A DNA stretch of 64,000 nt from an uncultured Prochlorococcus sp. (GTDB lineage: Bacteria; Cyanobacteriota; Cyanobacteriia; PCC-6307; Cyanobiaceae): NCBI GenBank assembly GCA_902539115.1, contig CACBHP010000004.1, positions 18,935 to 82,934 on the forward strand. Reading direction: 5' to 3'. Below are positions 1-9,369 of this stretch, piece by piece; positions within the stretch are counted from its first letter, which is position 1; every line of letters starts with the position of its first letter. The position numbers and the translations under genes were made by a program. The notes below the pieces were generated by a model. It ran no database searches and was not told the origin of the DNA. It was given only the letters and a program-made list of their open reading frames with translations.

Positions 1-130
1 TCCAAAGTCTTCAGACCCTACTATATACTCTAGAGCAACTGGTTTTGAAACACTAATTGGCTGGCTTTTTTTAAAAGATCCTCAAAGATTATCAACAATT
101 TTTGAATATTTAGAATTAAAAATGAATTGA
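1..130 (+). CDS. mrnC: Mini-ribonuclease III, C-terminal end (partial)
   Basis: Only the last 42 codons are inside the window; the frame runs from base 2 to the TGA at 128-130. The visible peptide contains YSRATGFETLIGWLFLKD, which matches the conserved C-terminal helix of Mini-RNase III, the dimeric RNase III-like enzyme that lacks a double-stranded RNA-binding domain and matures 23S rRNA ends. The catalytic residues lie upstream and cannot be checked. The rlmB start follows 4 bases after the stop, so the two genes are probably co-transcribed, which fits a shared role in 23S rRNA maturation. The name rests on this short C-terminal motif and on the neighbour. Confidence 0.75.
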   Translation, partial: PKSSDPTIYSRATGFETLIGWLFLKDPQRLSTIFEYLELKMN

Positions 131-134
131 ATCT

Positions 135-1139
135 ATGAAAAACTCCTCAAATAAATTTCGCGGAAAAAATAATAAAGAGTACAAAAAACATTCAGATTTT
201 GGTTATTACTCAAAAAATACAAATCGTTCAGAAAAAAATGATAGATTTTTGAACAATTCCGCTAAAAATAAGAAAGTTGAAAATTTAAAAAAAAATGACG
301 AAAATAATACTTTTTCGTCTTTAAAAAGAAGAAATCCAAGATTAAAATCTAATAGAGAATTCCCTAATAAAAATTCTGATATACATCAAGAATTTACTAA
401 TAAGAGAAATTTTGATGATTGGATATGGGGTAAACATTCGGTTTATGAGACTCTTAGCAGTGATAGAGCTATTAATAGGATTTGGTGTACTTCGGAAATC
501 TTTTCTTCAGACAAATTCTATATTTTGCTTAAGGATCTTAAATCAAAAGGAGTTCTTATTGAAGAAGTTTCTTGGAACAGGCTTTCGCAATTGACATGTG
601 GTGCTTCACATCAAGGTGTCGCATTGCAGTTAGCATGCTCTAAAACAATATCCTTAGAACAATTAATCGATTTTTCTAAACGCAATTGTCCAAATCCTAT
701 AATACTCGCATTAGATGGTATAACTGATCCTCATAATGTTGGCGCGATAATAAGATCAGCGGAAGCATTTGATTGTAAGGGTGTAATCATTCCTCAGAGA
801 AGGTCTGCAGGATTGACTGGAACAGTTGCCAAGGTAGCTGCAGGTGCCTTAGAACACCTTAGTGTAAGCAGAGTTGTTAACTTAAATAGAGCACTTGAGG
901 AACTAAAGAAAAATGGTTTTCTTGTTGTTGGCTTATCTGGAGATGGTCAAATATCTATCTCAAATTTTCAAGAAAAAGCACCTTTGGTAGTTGTAGTTGG
1001 CTCTGAAGATAAAGGTATTTCTTTGCTTACTCAAAAAAAATGCGATTTTATATTAAGTATTTCTCTTAAAGGCAAGACTTCAAGTTTAAATGCCTCTGTG
1101 GCAGCCGCCATATCCCTATTTCACTTGACAGGTAAATAA
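135..1139 (+). CDS. rlmB: SpoU/TrmH-family RNA 2'-O-methyltransferase (RlmB-like)
   Basis: This is a SPOUT-class methyltransferase that transfers a methyl group from SAM to a ribose 2'-OH, probably at the 23S rRNA site corresponding to Gm2251. The 334 residues divide into a Lys/Asn/Arg-rich low-complexity tail (about 1-92), an SpoU substrate-binding domain (about 95-170) and the knotted catalytic domain. The three SpoU motifs are visible: NVGAIIRSA (201-209) with the catalytic Arg and Asn, VVVVGSEDKGIS (about 285-296) and LKGKTSSLNASVA (311-323). E. coli RlmB is about 243 residues, so the extra length is the basic tail, which could help RNA binding. The exact rRNA target is inferred from family only. 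The start is the ATG 4 bases after the mini-RNase III stop. Confidence 0.9.
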   Translation: MKNSSNKFRGKNNKEYKKHSDFGYYSKNTNRSEKNDRFLNNSAKNKKVENLKKNDENNTFSSLKRRNPRLKSNREFPNKNSDIHQEFTNKRNFDDWIWGKHSVYETLSSDRAINRIWCTSEIFSSDKFYILLKDLKSKGVLIEEVSWNRLSQLTCGASHQGVALQLACSKTISLEQLIDFSKRNCPNPIILALDGITDPHNVGAIIRSAEAFDCKGVIIPQRRSAGLTGTVAKVAAGALEHLSVSRVVNLNRALEELKKNGFLVVGLSGDGQISISNFQEKAPLVVVVGSEDKGISLLTQKKCDFILSISLKGKTSSLNASVAAAISLFHLTGK

Positions 1140-1219
1140 TTTTATTGTGAATATTCAGTGTTTTAAAGACCACTAATATGTTGTTGTTTCAATATATTTA
1201 TATGAATAATAAAAATTTA

Positions 1220-1247
1220 TTGAATTTTCGCTTCAAAATTGTATAGT
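1220..1247 (+). promoter_or_regulatory. Possible sigma-70 promoter upstream of the DUF1816 gene
   Basis: TTGAAT at 1220-1225 and TATAGT at 1242-1247 are separated by 16 bases, a plausible -35/-10 pair in the 145-base gap after rlmB. The TTG start of the next gene lies 38 bases beyond the -10. The DNA here is so AT-rich that such pairs arise by chance, so this is a weak call. I see nothing else in the gap. Confidence 0.35.
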
Positions 1248-1284
1248 ATTTAACAAGAATTGATGGTCAAACAGGCCAAAAAAA

Positions 1285-1500
1285 TTGATTAGAAACTTTG
1301 GAAACAAACTCGGTTTAGCTTGGTGGGCTAAAATTGAGACAGATCAACCTCGTTGTACATACTGGTTCGGCCCATTTATTACTAAACGTAGTTTAAAAGA
1401 AGATATGTCTTCTTTCATTAAAGATCTTTCAAATGAAGGGTCTAAAAATATTAAATACAGTTTTGTACGTTGTAAAAAAGAAGAACCATTAACAATTTGA
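1285..1500 (+). CDS. DUF1816 domain protein
   Basis: A 71-residue soluble protein made almost entirely of the cyanobacterial DUF1816 domain. Recognisable signatures are GLAWWAKIET near the start, the CTYWFGPF segment in the middle, and a positively charged C-terminal end. The molecular function is not established; some proteins with this domain are linked to phycobilisome or CpcD-like contexts, but nothing here shows that. The start is TTG, because no in-frame ATG precedes the domain: the ATG at 1263 is out of frame and meets a stop after nine codons. gatA starts 30 bases downstream on the same strand, so co-transcription is possible. Confidence 0.8.
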   Translation: MIRNFGNKLGLAWWAKIETDQPRCTYWFGPFITKRSLKEDMSSFIKDLSNEGSKNIKYSFVRCKKEEPLTI

Positions 1501-1530
1501 TAATTTTGATTTTAAGAAACAAATTAAGAA

Positions 1531-2979
1531 ATGAATTTTAATTCTTTAAGAAAAGAAATTATTAGCAATAATGCTTCTGTTAAAGAATTAGTTAATGATA
1601 TATTTGCCAAAATCGATCATAAAGATCCTGAAATTAACTCATTTATTTGTACCACAAAAGATAATGCTATCGCGCAAGCAGAGAACATTGATAAATTAAT
1701 TCAAAATAAAGAAGAACTGCCTCCTCTCGCGGGGATACCAATAGCAATAAAGGATAATATTTGCACCAAAGGAGTTGCAACAACTTGTGCAAGTAAAATG
1801 CTCAAAAGCTTTGTAGCGCCTTATGAATCAACAGCTTCGAGTAAATTATTTTCTTCAGGGGCAATTTGTTTAGGAAAAACAAATTTAGACGAATTTGCAA
1901 TGGGCAGTTCAACGGAAACTTCTGTATTTGGTGTTACTTCAAATCCTTGGGATATTAATAGAGTGCCTGGAGGCAGTTCAGGCGGTAGTGCTGCTTCAGT
2001 TTCCGCTGGATTTTGTGCAGCTGCTATAGGTTCTGATACAGGAGGATCAATTAGGCAACCAGCTTCTTTTTGTGGCGTCGTAGGTCTTAAACCTACATAT
2101 GGCAGAGTTAGCAGATGGGGACTTGTAGCATTTGCTAGCAGTCTTGATCAAATTGGCCCAATTACAAATACTGTCTCAGATGCAGCTGAAATTCTTTATT
2201 CAATTTCTGGTAAAGACCCTTTTGACTCAACATGTCTTGATAAGCCAGTACCAAACTATTTGACTGACTTAAATAAATCTATAAAGGGCTTAAAAATTGG
2301 AATAATTAAAGAGTGTTTTGAACACCCAGGGCTTAATCCAGAAGTTAAGGAATCTGTTCTTTCTGGAGTTGATAGGTTCCAAGCTTTAGGTGCTGAAATT
2401 ATCGAAGTTAAATGTCCTAGATTTAACGATGGAATTGCGACATATTATGTCATTGCACCATCTGAAGCATCCGCTAATTTAGCTAGATATGATGGCGTTA
2501 AATATGGCTACAGATCGGATGAAGGTTCAAATCTTATAGATATGACTTCAAAAAGTAGAGCTGAAGGTTTTGGAGATGAGGTACAAAGAAGAATTTTGAT
2601 AGGTACTTATGCTTTGTCAGCTGGATACAGTGATGCCTATTACAAAAAGGCACAAAAAGTTAGGACACTTATAAGAAAAGATTTTGATAATGCTTTTAAG
2701 AAAGTAGATGTTTTATTAACTCCAACTTGCCCAACAACTGCTTTTTTGAAGGGAGATTTTGCCAATGATCCGCTTTCAATGTATTTGTCTGATCTATTAA
2801 CTGTCCCTGCTAATTTAGCAGGTCTCCCAGCAATCAGTATTCCTTGTGGTTTTGATACTAAAGGATTACCTATAGGAGTGCAATTAATAGGCAATGTGCT
2901 AGAGGAAGATAGAATATTGAATGCCGCACATATCTTTGAAATTGATGCTCAGGTAATTAAGAAAAGACCTTTATTTTAA
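1531..2979 (+). CDS. gatA: Aspartyl/glutamyl-tRNA amidotransferase subunit A
   Basis: The glutaminase subunit of GatCAB, which hydrolyses glutamine and delivers ammonia to convert Glu-tRNA(Gln), and in many bacteria Asp-tRNA(Asn), to the amidated form. Cyanobacteria usually lack GlnRS, so this should be essential. The 482-residue length is typical. The amidase signature GGSSGGSAA is clear, and the Ser-cisSer-Lys triad can be placed at K74, S149 and S173 ([12 protein letters not shown]), with the same spacing as in characterised GatA proteins. gatB and gatC are not adjacent, which is usual in cyanobacteria. The ATG start gives an N-terminus of normal length. Confidence 0.97.
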   Translation: MNFNSLRKEIISNNASVKELVNDIFAKIDHKDPEINSFICTTKDNAIAQAENIDKLIQNKEELPPLAGIPIAIKDNICTKGVATTCASKMLKSFVAPYESTASSKLFSSGAICLGKTNLDEFAMGSSTETSVFGVTSNPWDINRVPGGSSGGSAASVSAGFCAAAIGSDTGGSIRQPASFCGVVGLKPTYGRVSRWGLVAFASSLDQIGPITNTVSDAAEILYSISGKDPFDSTCLDKPVPNYLTDLNKSIKGLKIGIIKECFEHPGLNPEVKESVLSGVDRFQALGAEIIEVKCPRFNDGIATYYVIAPSEASANLARYDGVKYGYRSDEGSNLIDMTSKSRAEGFGDEVQRRILIGTYALSAGYSDAYYKKAQKVRTLIRKDFDNAFKKVDVLLTPTCPTTAFLKGDFANDPLSMYLSDLLTVPANLAGLPAISIPCGFDTKGLPIGVQLIGNVLEEDRILNAAHIFEIDAQVIKKRPLF

Positions 2980-3063
2980 ATTTGTATTAATAATTAATTT
3001 GTAATCACAAAGTATAGATCTTTTAGAAATCTTCTCTATCTTATATATATAAATTATTTGGAT

Positions 3064-6000
3064 ATGGCTTTCGTTCCGCTTCATAATCATAGTGACTACA
3101 GCTTACTTGATGGTGCCAGTCAAATTTCAAAAATTGTAGAGAGAGCCTGTGATCTTGGGATGGATTCTATTGCTCTCACAGATCATGGAGTTATGTATGG
3201 TGTTCTTGATTTAGTCAAGAAGTGTAAAGAGAAAGGTATAAAGCCAATTATTGGTAATGAAATGTACGTGATTAATGGTTCTATTGATGATCCTCAACCA
3301 AAAAAAGAAAAAAGATATCATTTGGTGGTGTTAGCAAAAAATTATACTGGTTATAAGAATCTAGTGAAGTTGACAACAATTAGTCATTTAAATGGGATGA
3401 GAGGTCGAGGTATTTTTTCAAGACCATGTATTGATAAATCTCTTTTAAGCAAATATAGTGATGGTCTAATAGTTTCTACAGCTTGTCTTGGTGGAGAGAT
3501 ACCTCAAGCTATCTTAAAAGGTAGATTAGACGTAGCTGAAGATATAGCTCTTTGGTATAAAAAATTATTTGCAGATGACTTTTATCTAGAAATACAAGAT
3601 CACGGCTCTATTGAGGATAGAATTGTTAACGTTGAATTAATAAAAATTGGGAAAAAGAACCAAATAAAAGTCATCGCCACCAACGACGCCCACTACTTAT
3701 CAAGTATGGATGTTGAAGCTCATGATGCTTTACTTTGTGTATTAACAGGAAAACTAATAAGTGATGAAAAAAGATTGAGATATACCGGTACAGAATATAT
3801 TAAAAGCGAAAATGAAATGCTTGAACTTTTTAAAGACCATATTGATGATAAATCAATTATTGAGGCAGTGAATAATACAGTAGAAATTTCTCAAAAAGTT
3901 GAAGTATTCGATTTGTTTGGTAATTATAGAATGCCCAAATTTCCCCTTAATGAAGATAAAGATTCATTTTCTTTTCTAAAACAATTATCAAACGAAGGTC
4001 TTTTAAAAAGACTTAAAAAAAATGATCTTGCAGAAGTTGATGAGAACTACAAAGAAAGACTAGCTTCCGAATTAAAAATTATAAAAGATATGGGTTTCCC
4101 AGATTATTTTTTGGTTGTTTGGGACTACATCAAATTTGCTAGGGACAACTCTATTCCAGTAGGACCAGGTAGAGGTTCTGCAGCAGGCTCACTAGTAGCT
4201 TATGCACTTCAAATCACAAATATAGATCCTGTCGAGCATGGATTGTTATTTGAGAGATTTTTAAATCCAGCAAGAAAGTCTATGCCAGATATTGATACCG
4301 ACTTTTGTATTGATAGGAGAAATGAAGTTATTGATTATGTCACTAATCGTTATGGAGAGGATAAAGTTGCGCAAATAATTACTTTCAATAAAATGACCTC
4401 TAAGGCGGTTTTAAAGGATGTTGCAAGGGTTCTAGATATACCGTACGGAGAGGCGGATAAATTGGCTAAGTTAATACCAGTTGTAAGAGGGAAACCTTAT
4501 AAACTAAATGAAATGATTGATAAAAATTCTCCTAGCAATGAGTTCAGAGACAAATATATTAATGATAATAGGGTAAAAAAATGGGTTGATTTGGCTTTGA
4601 GAATTGAAGGAACTAATAAAACATATGGAGTTCATGCTGCTGGAGTTGTTATCGCATCAGATCCTCTCGACGAACTTGTACCTCTTCAAAGGAATAATGA
4701 AGGACAAATAATTACCCAATATTCTATGGATGATATCGAATCACTTGGATTATTGAAAATGGATTTCTTGGGTCTTAAGAATCTCACCATGATTGAAAAG
4801 ACAGTTTCTCTTGTTAATAAATTCTCCGGAAAGAAAATAAATATCGATGAGTTACCGCAAAATGATAGTAAAACCTTTGAGCTTATTGGGAGAGGAGATC
4901 TTGAAGGTATTTTTCAGCTTGAATCTTCCGGTATGAAACAGGTTGTTAAGGATTTTAAACCTAACTCTCTAGAGGATATTTCGTCCATACTGGCTCTTTA
5001 TAGACCTGGTCCTCTTGATGCGGGTCTCATTCCTAAATTTATAAATCGAAAAAATGGGAAAGAAAAGATTGATTTCCCTCATCCTTTTATTAAGTCAATT
5101 CTTACTGAAACATATGGAATTATGGTTTATCAAGAGCAAATCATGAAAATTGCTCAAGACCTAGCTGGCTATTCTTTAGGTGATGCTGATTTACTTCGAA
5201 GAGCAATGGGGAAAAAGAAAGTGTCTGAGATGGTGAAGCATAGGAATATTTTTGTAGAAGGTTCTATGAAGAAAGGTGTAAATGAAAAATTAGCTAATGA
5301 CCTTTTTGATCAAATGGTTTTATTCGCAGAATATTGTTTTAATAAAAGTCACTCAACTGCTTATGGTGCAGTAACTTATCAAACTGCATTTTTAAAAGCC
5401 CATTTTCCTGTTGCATATATGGCAGCCCTTCTAAGCGTAAATTCTGGCTCTAGCGACAAGATGCAAAGATATATTTCTAATTGTTATTCTATGGGAATAG
5501 AAGTTATTTCACCAAGCATTAATTTTTCTGGTGTTGATTTCACTATTAAGAATAATCAGATTTTATTCGGGTTATCTGCAATTAAGAATTTAGGAGATTC
5601 TGCAATAAGAAATATAATTGAAAACCGAAATAGTTTTGGAAAATTTAAGTCACTAGCAGATTTGTGCGATCGTTTGCCTTCTAATGTTCTTAACAAAAGA
5701 AGTCTTGAATCTCTAATTTATTGTGGAGCACTAGATGAGTTTTCAATTGATAATAATAGAGCTCAATTATTGTCAGATCTCGAAAATGTTATTGAGTGGG
5801 CCTCTTCAAGAAATCGTGATAGGTTATCCGGGCAAGGAAATCTATTTGATTCTAAAGAAGAATTTTCTAATGTTGCTTTTTCAGATTCACAGTTAACTAA
5901 GGTTGAGGATTATTCACTTATTGAGAAGTTAAAGTTAGAAAAACAGCTATTAGGCTTTTATTTATCTGATCATCCTCTAAAGCATTTAACTAAGCCAGCA

Positions 6001-6561
6001 AAACTTATATCTCCTATAAGCATTTCGCATTTAGAAGAAACAAAAGATAGAACAAAAGTCTCTTTAGTTGGAATGATTCCTGATTTGAAGCAAATTACAA
6101 CGAGAAAAGGAGATAGGATGGCCATAGTTCAGCTAGAAGATCTTTCAGGAAGTTGCGAAGCAATAGTTTTTCCAAAAACCTATGTAAGATTATCAGAATT
6201 TCTTCTGACGGATACAAGATTATTGGTCTGGGGAACAATTGATAAAAAAAGTGAAAAGACTCAATTAATAATTGATGATTGTAGAGAAATCGATAACCTT
6301 AAATTGCTAATTATTAATCTTGAAAGTTCTCAAGCATCAGATGTAAGAGTACAAAATACTTTGAGAGACTGTTTAATTAAATTTAAACCAGATAAAGGTA
6401 GATGTGGAATAAAGATTCCAGTTTTAGCTGCAGTAAGAAATAAAAATAGTGTTACTTACGTTAAATTTGGTGAACAATTTTGTGTTGGTGATATACAGGG
6501 AGCATGCAAATTATTAGAAGATAAATCATTTCAAGTTAACTTGAAATCTTTAGTTTCCTAG
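3064..6561 (+). CDS. dnaE: DNA polymerase III subunit alpha
   Basis: The catalytic subunit of the replicative DNA polymerase. From this start it has 1165 residues, normal for DnaE1. Domain order: a PHP domain at the N-terminus (HNHSDYSLLDGAS within the first 20 residues), the C-family polymerase core with the catalytic PDIDTDF motif near residue 408, the palm/fingers and helix-hairpin-helix region, and a C-terminal OB-fold (about 990-1070). I chose ATG 3064, which gives the conserved MAFVPLHNHSDYS start; a TTG two codons upstream (3058) would also be in frame. The gene converges on the PAM68-like gene with a single base between the two stops. Confidence 0.97.
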   Translation: MAFVPLHNHSDYSLLDGASQISKIVERACDLGMDSIALTDHGVMYGVLDLVKKCKEKGIKPIIGNEMYVINGSIDDPQPKKEKRYHLVVLAKNYTGYKNLVKLTTISHLNGMRGRGIFSRPCIDKSLLSKYSDGLIVSTACLGGEIPQAILKGRLDVAEDIALWYKKLFADDFYLEIQDHGSIEDRIVNVELIKIGKKNQIKVIATNDAHYLSSMDVEAHDALLCVLTGKLISDEKRLRYTGTEYIKSENEMLELFKDHIDDKSIIEAVNNTVEISQKVEVFDLFGNYRMPKFPLNEDKDSFSFLKQLSNEGLLKRLKKNDLAEVDENYKERLASELKIIKDMGFPDYFLVVWDYIKFARDNSIPVGPGRGSAAGSLVAYALQITNIDPVEHGLLFERFLNPARKSMPDIDTDFCIDRRNEVIDYVTNRYGEDKVAQIITFNKMTSKAVLKDVARVLDIPYGEADKLAKLIPVVRGKPYKLNEMIDKNSPSNEFRDKYINDNRVKKWVDLALRIEGTNKTYGVHAAGVVIASDPLDELVPLQRNNEGQIITQYSMDDIESLGLLKMDFLGLKNLTMIEKTVSLVNKFSGKKINIDELPQNDSKTFELIGRGDLEGIFQLESSGMKQVVKDFKPNSLEDISSILALYRPGPLDAGLIPKFINRKNGKEKIDFPHPFIKSILTETYGIMVYQEQIMKIAQDLAGYSLGDADLLRRAMGKKKVSEMVKHRNIFVEGSMKKGVNEKLANDLFDQMVLFAEYCFNKSHSTAYGAVTYQTAFLKAHFPVAYMAALLSVNSGSSDKMQRYISNCYSMGIEVISPSINFSGVDFTIKNNQILFGLSAIKNLGDSAIRNIIENRNSFGKFKSLADLCDRLPSNVLNKRSLESLIYCGALDEFSIDNNRAQLLSDLENVIEWASSRNRDRLSGQGNLFDSKEEFSNVAFSDSQLTKVEDYSLIEKLKLEKQLLGFYLSDHPLKHLTKPAKLISPISISHLEETKDRTKVSLVGMIPDLKQITTRKGDRMAIVQLEDLSGSCEAIVFPKTYVRLSEFLLTDTRLLVWGTIDKKSEKTQLIIDDCREIDNLKLLIINLESSQASDVRVQNTLRDCLIKFKPDKGRCGIKIPVLAAVRNKNSVTYVKFGEQFCVGDIQGACKLLEDKSFQVNLKSLVS

Positions 6562-6562
6562 A

Positions 6563-7012
6563 TTAACTTTTATTCTCGAAATTTTGAGTTGCGGGTTTGA
6601 AGGCTGCTTTTGCACGTTGTATGTTCATTGGAATATTTTCAATACCAAAAAAAGATCCAGGCTCTTTATCCCAACTAGCCGATAATATCCCAAAACTTAA
6701 TCCTGCTAGACCTAACAAGAAAAACAATGCTGAAATAGCTATTGTTGATGAAGGAGGTATTTCGGCAATATTTCTTGTAACTATAATGTAGCTAACAACA
6801 AAAACCGACATTCCTAATATTGTCGGTATTCCTGCTGTAAAAAATATTCTTCTTGCCATTCTGTCAGCAACATATTTGGGTATCCCACTTGATGGTCTCT
6901 TTGGGGTAGTTATATTGTTAGATGGTTTTTCTAGATTGGCAAAAGCAGTTTTATCAGAATAATTTTTTTTCTTTTTAATTTGTGTCTTTTTTTTTGATTG
7001 CTTTTTTTTCAT
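6563..7012 (-). CDS. PAM68-like photosystem II assembly protein (DUF3464)
   Basis: A 149-residue membrane protein resembling PAM68 and its cyanobacterial homologues, which help early photosystem II assembly and CP47/chlorophyll insertion in thylakoids. It has a strongly basic, Lys-rich N-terminal tail of about 25 residues, a conserved PSSGIPKYVADRMARR segment before the membrane part, two hydrophobic helices (about 54-76 and 86-109) and the conserved stretch around SWDKEPGSFFGIEN. Assignment is by motif; the photosynthetic role comes from the family. It lies 9 bases downstream of rpsO on the same strand, so it may be co-transcribed with rpsO, and it converges on dnaE. Confidence 0.85.
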   Translation of the reverse strand: MKKKQSKKKTQIKKKKNYSDKTAFANLEKPSNNITTPKRPSSGIPKYVADRMARRIFFTAGIPTILGMSVFVVSYIIVTRNIAEIPPSSTIAISALFFLLGLAGLSFGILSASWDKEPGSFFGIENIPMNIQRAKAAFKPATQNFENKS

Positions 7013-7021
7013 TAATTGAAA

Positions 7022-7291
7022 TCATCCTCTGATTCCAATTTTCTTTACTAGTTCTTGATATTTTTGAACGTTTTTGTCTTTTATATATGATAGTAATCTT
7101 TTCCTTTTACCAATCATTTTTAATAATCCTTGCCTTGAAGAGAAATCATGAATGTTTCCTTGGAGGTGGTCACTTAATTTCGATATTCTTTTAGAGAGCA
7201 TTGCCACCTGAATTTCAACTGAACCTGTATCAGTTGGATGTACTTGATGAGTATCAATCAGCTTCTGTTTTTCGGCTGTACCTAATGACAT
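7022..7291 (-). CDS. rpsO: 30S ribosomal protein S15
   Basis: S15 binds the central domain of 16S rRNA early in small-subunit assembly. The 89-residue length and the motifs [15 protein letters not shown] and [14 protein letters not shown] are characteristic. It lies 32 bases downstream of ruvA and 9 bases upstream of the PAM68-like gene, all leftward. A TATTATA-like element lies in the short ruvA-rpsO gap and could serve as its own promoter. No pnp gene is adjacent, unlike the classical rpsO-pnp order. Confidence 0.97.
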   Translation of the reverse strand: MSLGTAEKQKLIDTHQVHPTDTGSVEIQVAMLSKRISKLSDHLQGNIHDFSSRQGLLKMIGKRKRLLSYIKDKNVQKYQELVKKIGIRG

Positions 7292-7323
7292 AAAATTTAT
7301 ATTACTTCTTTTATAATACTACG

Positions 7324-8001
7324 TCATCTAGCTAAATTACTATTTTCCTTATCTAGGAAATTCATAGCTAATTTCAATAAACTTTCAAATGATAAATTAT
7401 TTTCTTTTTTTTCAAGAAGATTTATTTCTTTAAGAATAATTGGCAAAATAGTCTTTATTTCTTTGTTTTTGTAATTTAATGATTGAAGGGTTAATTCAAG
7501 GTCCTCCATCAGTTTATGAATTTCTGGATCCTTAATCTCTAATTCATGTCTGATTTTTTCTTCTTCAAATAGTATTTCACTTTTAAATTTATTTTTTAAT
7601 TCTAAAATTAATCGATCACTCATTTTTTGTCCTATACCAGGTACGGAAGAAATTAATTTCTTGTTCTGTGTTTTTATTGCATTGATTACTTCTTTAATAG
7701 AAAATTTATTTAATATCCCCATACTAATTTGAGATCCAACGCCTCGAATACTTAAAATTTCAATAAAAAAATTCTTCTGTTCCTTTGATGTAAATCCAAA
7801 TAATAAATCTGAATCTTCTTTCTTAATATGTTTTACCCAAAGAGTTATATTTTTATTCGATATCTGATTTGTTTTTAATTTGAGAAAGAGGGTTTCTAGT
7901 ATCTGTATTTCGTATCCTAATCCTTGACAATTTATTAAAATAAAAAATTTTTGATTAGTTTGCCATAATTCAACCAAATCTCCATTTATCCAACTAATCA
8001 A
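7324..8001 (-). CDS. ruvA: Holliday junction branch migration protein RuvA
   Basis: RuvA tetramers bind four-way DNA junctions and load the RuvB helicase during recombinational repair. The 225 residues include the N-terminal OB-fold start (MISWINGDLVEL), tandem helix-hairpin-helix elements (IRGVGSQISMGIL and VPGIGQKMSDRLILELK) and a C-terminal RuvB-interaction domain. It is about 20 residues longer than E. coli RuvA (203), mainly in the acidic linker before domain III. The start is TTG, directly after the TAA of the upstream gene with no spacer, and it gives the expected family N-terminus. ruvB and ruvC are not nearby. Confidence 0.93.
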   Translation of the reverse strand: MISWINGDLVELWQTNQKFFILINCQGLGYEIQILETLFLKLKTNQISNKNITLWVKHIKKEDSDLLFGFTSKEQKNFFIEILSIRGVGSQISMGILNKFSIKEVINAIKTQNKKLISSVPGIGQKMSDRLILELKNKFKSEILFEEEKIRHELEIKDPEIHKLMEDLELTLQSLNYKNKEIKTILPIILKEINLLEKKENNLSFESLLKLAMNFLDKENSNLAR

Positions 8002-8358
8002 TTAACCACCATCCACCTGACATCCAATTAGCGCTCCTGCTGTCCCGCCAGCAGGTACAGCCCAAAATCGGTCTTTACCTCTAGAGGAGGATAGTGCTAT
8101 TCCAGCACCAAGAATACCTCCAATAACAGATCCTTCACTACAGTCATTATCATCTATTTTTTCAGCTTTGCTTTGACCTCCACAAGGTATTACAACGTCT
8201 ACTTCATAACTTTTTACGTAGCCTGGATTTGATTTGGTTCCAGGAATATACTCCTCTCTGTACTCAGTTCTTGTACAAGTTACTGACTTTGGGGTTGTTG
8301 CACTAACTTGAACAATAGGATAAAAACAAAATAATAAAGCTAAATAGAAAAATTTCAC
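8002..8358 (-). CDS. Secreted small protein with a glycine-zipper C-terminus
   Basis: A 118-residue protein of unknown function. Residues 1-20 form a clear signal peptide with a likely cleavage after VSA. The mature part has four cysteines and ends in a glycine-zipper-like segment (about 75-115: SVIGGILGAGIA then AVPAGGTAGALIG), the kind of repeat found in envelope 2TM glycine-zipper proteins such as the rickettsial 17-kDa antigen family. This suggests a periplasmic or outer-membrane location. It lies directly upstream of ruvA with stop and start touching, so it may be translationally coupled to ruvA although the functions look unrelated. Function is not assigned. Confidence 0.75.
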   Translation of the reverse strand: MKFFYLALLFCFYPIVQVSATTPKSVTCTRTEYREEYIPGTKSNPGYVKSYEVDVVIPCGGQSKAEKIDDNDCSEGSVIGGILGAGIALSSSRGKDRFWAVPAGGTAGALIGCQVDGG

Positions 8359-8385
8359 TTTTTTTTATAATTTAATACTTATATT

Positions 8386-9276
8386 CTATGTCCTTTTGAT
8401 TATTTTGGTAGTAGATATGATAGTTCCTAATAAAACTAGTGATGCGCCTAATAAAAAATTTAAGTTTATTATTTCACTAAAAAACAAAATCCCCCAAATT
8501 GATCCGAATAAAACTTGTAAATAATTAATTGTTGATGCTTCAGATGCAGGTAAATTTTTTAATCCTATAGTTAAGAAAGTCTGACCTAATTGAGTAAATA
8601 AGCCAATCCCTATTATCCAAACTAATTCACTCCAATTTGGTGTAACCCAATTGATTAATACAATTGGTAATAGAGTTATAAAAGAAACAAGTGGAAAATA
8701 TTCAATAATTACATAAATATCTTCAGTAAATAAAAGTTTTTTTACTGTAACGTAGGCCAATGCGGTGCAAATTGCTCCAAGAAATGCTATTGAAATCGTA
8801 ATATTTTCAACTTCAACGTTTATATTTGATAATTGGCTTGGATTCAATATTATTAATATTCCAATCCAGCCAATAATTAAAGCAAAAATTATATTATGAG
8901 TTATTTTTTCATTTATAAATATGCCAGCAAATATAGATATAAAAATAGGATATGTGTACTGAATTACTGTTGATACACTAAGAGGCATATTTCTTATCGC
9001 ATAAAAAATACAAACTAAAGCTAAAGTTCCTAAAAAACCTCTTAAAATAAGTAATGGTCTATTTTTGCCCCAGGGATTTATATTTTTAATATTAATTATG
9101 AATAATGTAATTATTAAACTTAACAATGATCTGAATAAAACTAATTCATAAATAGGTATCCTTTTATCAATATTTTTTACGCACAAAGTCATCAAACTGA
9201 AGAAGAATGAGGCAAATACCAAATTATACTTATTCATTGAATTAAATTTTTTTTCTAATTCTTCGATATTCATCAT
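8386..9276 (-). CDS. EamA/DMT-superfamily transporter
   Basis: A 296-residue integral membrane protein with about ten hydrophobic helices arranged as two EamA repeats, as in the drug/metabolite transporter superfamily. Family features include FRSLLSLIITLF in the first repeat, the PLSVSTVIQYTYPIF segment and the PASEASTINYLQVLFG motif in the second repeat. Members export amino acids, nucleobases or other small metabolites; the substrate cannot be read from the sequence. The start could be either of two consecutive ATG codons. It is transcribed away from dnaG, with a 93-base AT-rich divergent gap. Confidence 0.85.
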   Translation of the reverse strand: MMNIEELEKKFNSMNKYNLVFASFFFSLMTLCVKNIDKRIPIYELVLFRSLLSLIITLFIINIKNINPWGKNRPLLILRGFLGTLALVCIFYAIRNMPLSVSTVIQYTYPIFISIFAGIFINEKITHNIIFALIIGWIGILIILNPSQLSNINVEVENITISIAFLGAICTALAYVTVKKLLFTEDIYVIIEYFPLVSFITLLPIVLINWVTPNWSELVWIIGIGLFTQLGQTFLTIGLKNLPASEASTINYLQVLFGSIWGILFFSEIINLNFLLGASLVLLGTIISTTKIIKRT

Positions 9277-9369
9277 TAAAAAAATAGTTTTTTTGTGAAA
9301 TTAAGTAGATTCTTATTTGATTTTGACCTATAACATATAAATTATTATTTATTTTTTTATAAAATCTCA

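Noticed and set aside
1179..1247. A 22-codon frame in the rlmB-DUF1816 gap
   Set aside because: Too short, no helix or motif, and it overlaps the possible promoter.
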